A DNA stretch of 64,000 nt from Capitulum mitella. Taxonomy: Eukaryota > Arthropoda > Thecostraca > Pollicipedomorpha > Pollicipedidae. The notes under the pieces were generated by a model. It did not search any database, was not told where the DNA came from, and was given only the letters and a program-made list of their open reading frames with translations. Position 1 is the stretch's first letter; each line of letters starts with the position of its first letter. Made by a program: the position numbers and the translations under genes. Location of the stretch: contig CP099840.1 of assembly GCA_030062745.1 (NCBI GenBank), positions 18,521,382 to 18,585,381 of the forward strand, read 5' to 3'. This document shows positions 55,881 through 64,000 of this stretch, one piece after another.

Positions 55881-55998
55881 CGCAGTACGGGGACAGCGTG
55901 TTCGGCCGGCCGGCGGCGGCGCGCCGGTGGCCAGCTCAGAGGACCCGATAACGCGTCGCCGTGGGAGGGGTCCACCTGGGGCGGCGGTCCGGCGGCCG

Positions 55999-56034
55999 TA
56001 TTTAACGGCCGACCGACCTGCTTTCGTCCACACT
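55999..56034 (+). promoter_or_regulatory. Predicted core promoter of gene 2 (TATA-like box and initiator)
   Basis: TATTTAA at 55999-56005 is followed by CCACACT at 56028-56034, which fits the YYANWYY initiator. The A at 56030 is 31 bases from the first T of the box, the usual spacing. The start codon would follow after 26 bases. The box sits in the small palindrome GGCCGTATTTAACGGCC. Confidence 0.45.
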
Positions 56035-56056
56035 GTGCCCCTTCAACAGTGCCAGC

Positions 56057-56120
56057 ATGAGGCTGATAGCGGCCGCGTTCCTCGTGGCGCTCGTGTCGTC
56101 GGCGACCATTCGGAAGCCGC
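56057..56120 (+). CDS. Gene 2, exon 1: signal peptide of an unrecognised secreted protein
   Basis: The exon encodes MRLIAAAFLVALVSSATIRKP, residues 1-21, plus the first base of codon 22. It has a positively charged start, a hydrophobic core and a small-residue cleavage region (SSA). The donor GTAAGT at 56121 is a perfect match. The ATG lies 26 bases after a predicted start site that has a TATA-like box 31 bases further up. The gene runs away from gene 1, whose start is 7.4 kb to the left. The exon is too short to be convincing alone; the promoter layout, the donor and the phase match with the downstream exon support it. Confidence 0.65.
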
Positions 56121-56576
56121 GTAAGTGACGTCGCGCTCCGGTGAAGAGTTCAGCAGGGCTGTCGGGAACGACAGACGATCCAGTGCTGTGTCGGAGTCCG
56201 AGTGGTGTGTGGGTCGGAGTGGTGGCCCCGCTTTAAGTATGTCGATCCGTCTGGAGTAACTTTTAATAGATTCGGCCTTCTGTCACACGTTTTCGGCCTG
56301 CAGCAGGACTCAAGCGAACATTTTTCTTTGTATCAGTATAGGGGCGTTTTCGAAGCTGATGAGCCAGACCTATTTTTAGTCAATTTCTCTTCGTGTAACA
56401 CCATAGGGCTGATGTTAAATTTCCCGAAGTTGGTAGGGACGCCGCCCAGTTGGTTGGACCACCGCTTTCTCCATCTTGTGGGCTGCTGTATCGATCTTGC
56501 GATGACAGTGGTTGTTAGGTGCCGGTTTTGTTGGGTGGCATAATAACACAATTTCTGTGTAACAGCCATGTTTAAT
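56121..56576. other. Intron 1 of gene 2, first part
   Basis: No exon or repeat recognised; the 113-codon frame at 56202-56543 has no known domain. Confidence 0.35.
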
Positions 56577-57803
56577 TTAACCCGCGCACGACCGTCGGTC
56601 CGTCCCGAACACCGTCGACTGGGGGGGGGGGCAGTTGACTGCCCCCCCCTCTAACTCACGAACGGTTGGTCGCAAGATAAAAATAAGCATACCGTTGGAA
56701 AGCCTGTGACGAGTAGAGCTCGAAACTGGTCTCATTTTTAGTTTTAGATAATATGCAAGCCAATTTACGCCCTATATATGCTTTCTCATAGCCGACTGCA
56801 TGAGACCGAGAAATGGCCTGAATCTCTATGGCTGTGACTAATAACGCTTAGATAAAGGCACCAGCGCACAAGTAAATGTCCGCGGATGCCGATACACGTC
56901 TAATTTCCCCAGATTTGTTCAATATATACGCCGAAACGTTGAGTTAAAAACACCGTAATTCTCCCGTCAGCAGTCAGTGTGCGCCGCTGCCGTATGCAGT
57001 ACCAAATTGACGGGAACTAATTTTAGCGTTCCTTTATTTTCGCCAAAAAAGACGATCTATGTCAATTTTATTGATCTTTGTGGTCCTTGTGATGGTTTCT
57101 CATGCTTAAAATCGGGAAACATTGATTAGTTGCCAGTCTACAAAGTTGGCGGAGCTTTATTCGCGGAAGCCTGTTTATTTCCAAAATATGCTACTTTTTC
57201 AAACTTTTTGAGGTTCCTGGTATTAATTACGTCTGTGCAAGCTAGTTCTACCATTTTCTACCCATTCTGAGTAATTCATCGTCGATTTTGACGGTGGTAC
57301 ATTTTGGCCCATTACAGTTATTCGTGACCTGACCTCAGGTCAATGGCTGGAAGTCACTGATACTTTGCCCAATGACGGTAACTAGATGTCTGCTTCACTC
57401 CACACTAAAAATGTTATGGAATATTCCGTCAATTCCCGAAAAAACGGCGATATGCCTTAAAAATGGGCTTGACCTTAGGTCAATGACCCGGAAAATTCCG
57501 AAAATTCTGAGATAGCAGATTTGTTGCATCGATGACGATCACTAATCTCTGAAAGTATTATTGAGATATCTTGTTTTGCGAAAAAGTTAGAGGGCGCTAA
57601 ACTTTTTTCGACATAGGTCTGTTTGACCTGACCTAGGTCAGGCACCTGACGTGACCTGAGGTCAAAATTTTTACACGAGGCGTAGAATTGATGAAGCAAA
57701 AGGTACACAAAGTTTCGTGACTCTGTGTTTGTTGGTTCTCTCACAATCCCAGAAAAACCTCAGGGGGGGCAGTCAACTGCCCCCCCAGTCGGGGACGGGT
57801 TAA
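56577..57803 (-). mobile_element. TTAA element, family 1, reverse orientation
   Basis: TTAACCCGCGCACGACCG on the left and AGTCGGGGACGGGTTAA on the right, with TTAA flanks, 1.23 kb. It reads as the reverse complement of the 14694 copy. Near both ends sit extra inverted tracts (GGGGGGGGCAGTTGACTGCC at 56623, GGGGGGGCAGTCAACTGCCC at 57764) that could pair. TGACCTAGGTCA lies at 57629-57640. Confidence 0.72.
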
Positions 57804-58196
57804 GAAAATCTTATGTCCAGTGAAATTTTTGGCAGACAACTGATCATTTTCTGTGTACTTTTCTCATCGCGTCGCACAGCAATGGAAAATTTAAATGCAA
57901 AGGACAAATATTTAAAATAGAATCTTCATCCGTTGCCAATGCGCAACGCACAAAATAATTTCGTTGCTTCGTAAATAAAACTAGGAGACACTCCAGTGGA
58001 GATCTTGGCATTTGGCCTATGTTGTCGTTACTGGTGTTAGCCAAAATATGTCTTTCAACCTAGAAAACAGTCCTGTCATTCCAATTAAGTGATCTGATGG
58101 AGCATTAAGGCGCCCTTTTTACCCGACATCGTCTGACGTGGTTTCGTGATTTCGTATCCGCGACCGCCTGGCAGGCGTTCAAAAGGGCACCCCCTG

Positions 58197-58615
58197 TTAC
58201 TTCAAGATTAAATCGTCAGATATAAACCGATCTACCAGCAATCGATGGCCCTGGGTCTTGTGATTCGGAAAATATATGTTAGCCTTGGTCGCGTGACTGA
58301 CGGCGTCGCAATTCACGTAAACCCAGAAAACGATGTCGGAAAAACCGACACTAGGCGACGACGCGATGGTGCTGCCGCCCAGGACGACGGAGTTATTCGA
58401 ATGAAGTAAGTCGGCCGGGCGCCGTTGTTGTTGAATTCCTTCCATGACAAGTGTAAGCAGAGTTCAACCTCAGGGATGGTCTTCCAGGCCCGAGAGTAGC
58501 ATTTCTTGGTTTGGGGACACTCTTTCAGGCATTGGCGAGGCCCTAAGGTTCCCAGGGAATATTGTCCTACAGTTTGCTTCCATGGGCTCTTGGGGACCAT
58601 ATCAAGGCTACACAT
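58197..58615 (-). pseudogene. Possible cysteine-rich gene remnant
   Basis: On the minus strand, one frame gives RQCLKECPQTKKCYSRAWKT, whose C-x3-C-x6-C spacing recalls PAN/Apple domains. A second frame, overlapping by about 130 bases, continues GGSTIASSPSVGFSDIVFWV and further to a stop at 58197. The two look like parts of one reading frame joined by a frameshift. The first has no clear start or acceptor. It could also be chance. It lies within the intron of gene 2, on the opposite strand. Confidence 0.22.
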
Positions 58616-61600
58616 ATTTAATCGATCGCCAACAGGGAACCCCTGTCACCATACTGGAGAACAAGAGACGCCTTCAGCGCTCAAGGAAGGGTCTTGTACT
58701 AATGGTCCTCTTTCTCAATACGCTACTGGCACATAAACAAGAAACTGTAAAGCGTGGGGAAAATGAATATTTTCGCATTGTAAATATTTTTGTGTAACTA
58801 AGGTCTTAAGGCTGTTTGAGAAACCCTCATACAAATCTATTTAACTTTCCAGCTTAGCATAACCGAACAATCAGAAAATACGTTTAGTGACAAATCTGTA
58901 TGGTATTTGAGAGGTGTACCAGTATGCATTTCTGTCCTTCCGCCTGTACCAAGTTTCTTTTTTAATTTTAGACTTAGCGGAGACAGTCAGAAAATGTGTG
59001 CACTGAAAATAAAGACAGCTTACTTATAACATAAATTAGTATGGTTCTAATGCACACACTATAAACCATGAGTAAAGTTTGTTAGTTCTTGTTTCTGTCT
59101 TTCCGTCCGTCCTTTTTTCTGTCTAAGGACAAATATTTTCTACGGTTCAGTTTCCACACGGACTGCCGGATCGGCATATAACGGTCAAAAGGTGCAAGGT
59201 GCAAAAATTAGCGGTACAACCGTTAATTTGCAAAACGCCCATCGTTGGTGCATGTTGCGCGTTTGAAAGGGGATTTTAATGAATAGGGTTAACACCTAAC
59301 ACGGGAAACACGAACAGCGTCTCGGTTCCGACGAGCTAAATTAGGTAAACAAGGTTAGGACTGACTAAGAATCCACTAAGTTGAGGCAAGTATTGAATAG
59401 GTAATCGCGTGGCGAGGAACATGTACAACGCCCATCAAACGCAAACGACGGCACTATGAAAAAACAGTTTCTGGATGTTTCCAAGGGCTGGATGAGGTGC
59501 TAGTGATCCGGAGGTCGCAACAACTTGGAAAAGGTCCCACAGCTGTAAAGGAAATAGCCTTAACTGTAGTTGTAGCTCAAGGTATTGCCTTTAGTTTGCA
59601 CCCATATCCAAACGCATCCGGTCCACGGTTTGGGCGCCACGACATCTGGAGGGGAACCCTGCAGTAATTCTCAAAGCCCGCGATCGCACCATGGTACCGC
59701 TCAGCGGCCGCTGACTTGAGATAAAAACTACACCAACGTGTACCCAGTACTTATGTGGCCAGCATCCCTTTAAAATATGGTTGCATTCTGCCGTGGTTCG
59801 GTCGTAATTCGGAATTTATCAATTAATCGTAATTAGGAGGCTGCGATTAACCCATTATAAAGTCCTCCATGTCCCAGGGCGGATTTTTTTTGCATAAAAG
59901 AATAAATTGCCGGCTACAGTCGTTTGGCAAACGTAGTCAGATAAATACTTGGCGCTTGCACGACTCAAGACAGGGGTCTGCTTAGTCTAAATTCGGGCAT
60001 ATTTTCTTATCAAGTAGTCTACGTTACTGCAGGCTGTCGCGGCAACCCAAGACGGAAACGGCAGCCCATACTCAAACGGCGCATTTCACGCTTAGAAGCA
60101 AGGGAAAATGGCCATTGTTCACATCTAATTTTGGTATCAGGCTTGGAGCTATTTTTTTCTTTCGTCGGAAGGAAATGCAAAGAATCATCGTGTGCAATGG
60201 CAAGTAGTGCTTTCCATGCACAAGGATGCAGGGGCGTAGCTAAAGGGCACCATGGGGCCTATGACCTACCTTGGGGCCGAAAATGTAACGTTCAATTGCG
60301 CATCAAAAGTGAAAGTAACTTAAAATGTTCTCAAACAAAGAAATAAAGCAGCCAAAATTTAAGGAGTTTTTAGTTTTGAGGGGTCTTAAGTTTGTCCTGG
60401 CTTCCTCCTTGGTAAAATCCTGGTTACGTTTATGCATGAGCGTTAAGTAAGAAACACGTTACCTATATTTTTCAGAACTAGCGATGAGACATAAAGGTCA
60501 GACTGATTCGAAACCGGTACCACTACAAACTGGGAAGAACAGAGGGTTTATAAATCTCGCATGACGAAGTCTGCGGCGAAATCTAGTCGGCTTTTATTTT
60601 ATAGGCGAAATCAAGCAGAACACAAAATTACAACGTACTGCGAATGTATGCCGAATGACTGAAAACTGTACGTCGTGCCTATACTGCCACAGAAAGACTC
60701 AGACTGCAGATTGCCCTGTTTCTCAACAGCAATAACTGAAGGAAATATAGACGTATGCCGAAAATTATGAGGTCTTTTGTACTGAATTTAGACTGCAGAA
60801 TATCATATTTGGGGTAATAGCGAACCTGCACATCTGCGGTTCGCCTCACTACCGCCTCGTCATAGCTATTCCATCTTATTTTTGTGTTATTTTCTTTGGT
60901 GCTCGTCCCCTATAAGGGATGCGATTTTTGGTAGTTATACCACGGTATTAAACAGTCTTTCAGGAATCCTATAAGAGGGATTTCCCCAATGTCAACTGAA
61001 AGATGTGCGCGGACTTCAATAACTTTGCCCCTGCGGATGCGGTTTTACATAGACCGTGGGCCAAAAAGGACTCCTCTGGGCTATGCTCTGTAATGAATGT
61101 CCCCTGTGTGTGAGAAAAACCAGTCCGTTTACGAGAACTCTAGCACCGGGGAATTGTCTCAGACAGTATAGAGCCTCTAGCGACCAAATTCCGAGATTCT
61201 GCGCTTCAATACGGATCTTCACTTCTACCAGAATGTTTTATGTTCTTTGAAGTTGGCTAAACAGGGGAGTTAACTAGTTTTATGTTCGCCGGCAGCTTAA
61301 ACGCTGCTTTAAAGAAGCATTCCTTAAAGTGAGGGTCACGGTGATTATCATTTTACTGCCCGAATTAAAGAGAATGGTTGAAAAAGTTACGCGAAGTGAA
61401 TACAAGTTCTGTTCCAACTCTTACCATTCAGCTATGCTATCCGATGAAACTATGCGTGTGATCTCTGCGGGGGCTGCGGGGGACACGTCACCCACAGTTC
61501 TTCAGCAGTGACGATTTTCCCTCCACTGATTTCTAAGGTATCAAATAGGTGTTTCCTGTTGGCGACCCAATTTCTTGAACTATGAAACACAACAGAACGG

Positions 61601-61650
61601 ATTTCAACCGTGGTTTGTCATCCAATGCCCGAAGAAATGTTGCTTTTACG

Positions 61651-61664
61651 CCCCCCCCCCCCCC
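61651..61664. repeat. Poly-C run
   Basis: Fourteen C in a row; the length may be affected by sequencing error. Confidence 0.85.
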
Positions 61665-61744
61665 GCCTTACTTATTCTTGGTAGATTGCTGTCTTGTCCT
61701 TGGCTGTCGCTTATCCCCCGATTTCTGATCTGAGGCTACACTCA

Positions 61745-61870
61745 GGTATTGAATTGTTGTATATTCTTTACTATTGATTCGACTGCATTGTGAGCTATTG
61801 TGTTCTATTTAACTATTGTATTCCATTAAAATAGTGTATTCTATTAAACTATTGTACTGTATTAAACTGA
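61745..61870. repeat. Degenerate AT-rich repeat, unit about 20 bp
   Basis: ATTCTATTAAACTATTGTA, ATTCCATTAAAATAGTGTA and TTCTATTTAACTATTGTA follow one another; earlier units are more degenerate. Confidence 0.6.
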
Positions 61871-62824
61871 CCAAGAATGAAAATACTTCAAAAACTACGT
61901 CTTGCATTAAGAATCCCCTACTGAAATCGGCTGCATCACAGTGATCCTGTGATATCAACGCAAGCTGTGAAGGAACGGTACTCGCAGTAGAGCTCCAGTA
62001 TGGACCATGGCGTGTTTCGTGCCAAACGTGATTGCATACATGACTCCTCCTTTCCAAGACATTTCCAGTAATTCAGTTAATTTTGATAACTGATAAAAGG
62101 AGCTCTGTAAGCACTGTAGGCACGGTACTGCACGCTACAACTGACTGATTTGTTGAGCGATGGATAAAAAAAACAACAAAAATACACTAACATGCCAACA
62201 GAAGCGGGCTGTCCCGACAACAGGAACTGGCAACTCTTCTCCGAGAAATGGCACACCGCAAATTACCAACATCCTGACTGCGACGTCGCCACCGAGCTGT
62301 CCAGTTCATTCTGCAGTCATGCCAAACGTTTTGTGGTCGCCTGTGTTTTAAATCTAACACCGCTGATATGGGACCGATTTGCGGCAATCGTTTTATATTT
62401 TCACCGTCTGTCGTTCCATTCATTTATATAAGGACGGATTCAAACCAAGTGCAAGCGGGGAGGGGAGGAACTTCCATCGGCATAATCCAACTTACCCGCA
62501 GTATGGATGTCTTCCATGATTTCGGCCGCTTTGTCTCGTCTTTAAAAAATGACGCGTTTATAAATAATGGTTCGAAAATAAAACCTGCATTTGTCCGTCT
62601 AAAACAGGGTCAGAAACATGCTGACCCTCCTTTCCAACGTCCCGATGCCCCCTGCCCTTGGATCCGTCAGCACATTTATATGTATTTTCCGTCGCCAGTT
62701 TTCATGAAGTGGTGTTTCTCGCGTCTGAAACGTACAGCTGGTTTTGTTCGCCATTTCTGGGTATTCCGTGTTCATGGACTAGGCTTCGAGGGCTCCAGGA
62801 CTGAGGGTCGGCTCCTTGTTTCAG

Positions 62825-62945
62825 TACCATACCCCAGCCGACAGTCTCTCGACGTTAGCAAGAATGTCAGGGACGTGCTGGACACGGTGCGCGTGATAGA
62901 GAACCGGATCCGTCAGCTCAAGAGCCAGAAGCAAGATGAGGGTGA
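62825..62945 (+). CDS. Gene 2, exon 2: short coiled-coil segment
   Basis: The exon follows acceptor TTGTTTCAG. With the base from exon 1 it encodes residues 22-61: LPYPSRQSLDVSKNVRDV, then LDTVRVIENRIRQLKSQKQDEG. The stretch from about residue 35 to 55 has hydrophobic residues in heptad-like spacing (V, L, V, I, I, L), so a short coiled coil is likely. Two donors are possible. GTAAGG at 62946 keeps the frame into exon 3; GTGAGT at 62942 looks stronger but would need an acceptor of another phase. I chose 62945 as the end for frame reasons. The intron before it is 6.7 kb and could hide a further phase-1 exon. Confidence 0.6.
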
Positions 62946-63223
62946 GTAAGGAGGCAGATACTCACACTGGTTGACTGGTTGCTGATGCTTTCTGTTGCTG
63001 CGCCTTGATCACCGGTCAATGTCTCGTAACACAAAATAGTCAGTGGAAGCGTTGGATGGCTCGGGATCGTAGAACATTGATAGCCTTTCCCAGCCAGCTG
63101 CTTCAAACACATCAGTCCAAACGCATCGAATGAATGTAATCTGCTGCAATATCGAATATCCATAGCACGTAACAGGGTAAAGCGTTCAGAAGCACGCCCA
63201 CTACTGCCATAGTCTTCCACCAG
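62946..63223. other. Intron 2 of gene 2
   Basis: A short intron of 278 bases between the coiled-coil exon and the helical exon; no repeats seen. Confidence 0.5.
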
Positions 63224-63540
63224 CAAGCCCCTGAAGCTCCCGCCGCAGGAGCCCGTGCCCGACAAACCCTTCCTGGCTGTTTCCGCAGCTCTGCGCCGGC
63301 TAAACGACCTCATCAGCAGCATGGAGTGGCAGGCGGACAAGCTGCTGCTGCAGCACGGGCCGGCTGGGGCCGACCAACAGCTGACGGCCGGCGTCCACCA
63401 GGTGGCGGTCGGCTTGCGCGCGCTGGCCGCCGGCGCCACCGACGTCGAGACAGGCTTGCACGCTGCGCTCTCCGACATGGTGATGCTGATGCACCAGCTG
63501 GGCGCCACCGTGCAGAGCGGAGTCCAGCTGGCCGACACCA
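63224..63540 (+). CDS. Gene 2, exon 3: long helical region
   Basis: This is the largest exon of gene 2, residues 62-167. It follows acceptor CCACCAG and ends at donor GTGAGT (63541), phase 1. It begins DKPLKLPPQEPVPDKP, a proline-rich linker. Three probable amphipathic helices follow: AVSAALRRLNDLISSMEWQA, then the region around QLTAGVHQVAVGLRALAAGA, then DVETGLHAALSDMVMLMHQL. There is no cysteine and no motif I recognise. GC content and codon use (GCC, CTG, GTC, GAC) are strongly coding-like compared with the flanks. Such regions often act as oligomerising stalks ahead of a C-terminal recognition domain, but that domain would lie beyond the window, so this is only a suggestion. Confidence 0.7.
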
Positions 63541-63642
63541 GTGAGTGTCGACGGTCGTCCTGCTCGCGGCCGAGCGTGGCCGAGGTGTCCTTTTATCTTT
63601 CCTCTTGGTAAACATTCTTAAGACACCAGCCGAAACCACCAG

Positions 63643-63681
63643 GAGTGCAGACCAGCTTGAACCTTGACAGCCAGGCCACTA
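63643..63681 (+). CDS. Gene 2, exon 4: predicted 13-codon micro-exon
   Basis: The exon lies between acceptor ACCACCAG and donor GTAAGT (63682). It is phase 1 at both ends and in frame with exon 3, giving ADT-R-VQTSLNLDSQAT (residues 168-180, with codon 181 split). It is only 102 bases after exon 3. Two good splice sites in the right phase and an open frame support it, but at 39 bases a chance match cannot be excluded. The gene must continue past the right edge. Confidence 0.42.
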
Positions 63682-63943
63682 GTAAGTCGTTGAGAAATCC
63701 CCGTCGTACCGTTGTTGGCCCAGTGAGGCATTTAAGATTTCTCTCTCGGGGGACACAGGGTTTCCCGAAGAACATCAACGTGTCTTTAATTGGCTTGGTG
63801 ATGACATTCCAGCCGTACAAGCAGATGAACTGAACGTTTATGCAGATGCACTGTTTAATGGTCATCGAAACCTTCGTAGCACCCATCTGTTTTTCAATGC
63901 TGTCCTGAATCCAGCGCCTCCCAGAGCCACCCTTTATTCAACG

Positions 63944-63953
63944 TTTCTCTCTG

Positions 63954-64000
<47 letters not shown>
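63944..64000. repeat. (CT)n/(GTCT)n microsatellite at the right edge
   Basis: TCTCTCTGTCTCTCTGTCTC passing into pure CT, cut by the window end. It lies in the intron after exon 4 of gene 2. Confidence 0.9.

Larger units (their letters stand above)
55610..56120. other. CpG-rich block at the start of gene 2
   Basis: High GC from 55610 through exon 1 of gene 2, including the CACACGGTACCGG repeats. It is the counterpart of the block at gene 1. Overlapping open frames on both strands are composition effects. Confidence 0.5.
57804..62824. other. Intron 1 of gene 2, remaining part
   Basis: Mostly AT-rich. It holds a possible gene remnant (58197-58615, minus), a poly-C run (61651-61664) and a stretch of degenerate ATTCTATTAAACTATTGTA repeats (61745-61870). 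No further gene 2 exon is recognised. Confidence 0.4.

Noticed and set aside
62368-62949. A single-exon protein of 193 residues on the plus strand
   Set aside because: Only its last 40 codons, after TTTCAG at 62824, have coding character and phase fit. The front part looks like intron.
63313-63639. Minus-strand and alternative frames over gene 2 exon 3
   Set aside because: They are shadows of the GC-rich exon and have no splice support of their own.

Overview
The window looks like animal nuclear DNA, most likely from an arthropod (a crustacean is my guess; nothing here fixes the species). The reasons are short phase-matched exons with GT/AG borders, long introns, CpG-rich promoter blocks, several families of short TTAA-flanked transposons, and a multi-thioredoxin-fold protein whose exon pattern I associate with arthropods. 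There is no prokaryotic signature. Coding sequence is under 4% of the window, and most long open frames are chance or minisatellite frames.

Gene 1 (minus strand, 48640 down to 3658, continuing past the left edge) is the main gene. Eleven exons encode about 580 residues: a signal peptide, then a tandem array of thioredoxin/PDI-like domains. Every domain is split by a phase-1 intron at the codon before the active-site loop and again at a conserved glycine after the fold. 'A' exons (strand-helix-strand up to the VAVLF motif) therefore alternate strictly with 'B' exons (active-site loop, ELENIDDE helix, cis-proline PTLVYFE motif, YDG end). Five domains are complete and a sixth is begun. The redox site decays along the chain: CKIDC in domain 1, a canonical CRKC in domain 2, and no cysteine at the site in domains 3 to 5. 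An ER or secretory-pathway role is likely.

Gene 2 (plus strand, 56057 past the right edge) lies head-to-head with gene 1, 7.4 kb away. Its first four predicted exons encode a signal peptide, a short coiled coil and a long alpha-helical region. I do not recognise the family. A TATA-like box and an initiator-like site precede it.

The rest is intron and intergenic DNA full of repeats. Three families of non-autonomous, TTAA-flanked (piggyBac-like) elements are present: family 1 at 9.6, 14.7, 36.1 and 56.6 kb; family 2 at 25.7, 28.0 and 37.0 kb; family 3 at 1.0 and 30.0 kb. Several are nested. All three carry many AGGTCA/TGACCT nuclear-receptor half-sites, and both family 3 copies keep a perfect AGGTCA-A-TGACCT palindrome, the classic ecdysone-receptor type of site. 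Two foldback elements (1-252 and about 51208-52620) have arms built from degenerate repeats of about 20 bp. A decayed Tc1/mariner-like element lies at 40874-41451. GC-rich minisatellites crowd 43.2-47.5 kb, 16.8-19.5 kb and 55.7 kb. CpG-rich blocks lie at both gene starts and, unexplained, at 18.2-18.6 and 21.0-21.6 kb inside gene 1.

All exon calls rest on reading frame, splice-site sequence and the internal repeat of the protein. No alignment or transcript data were available.
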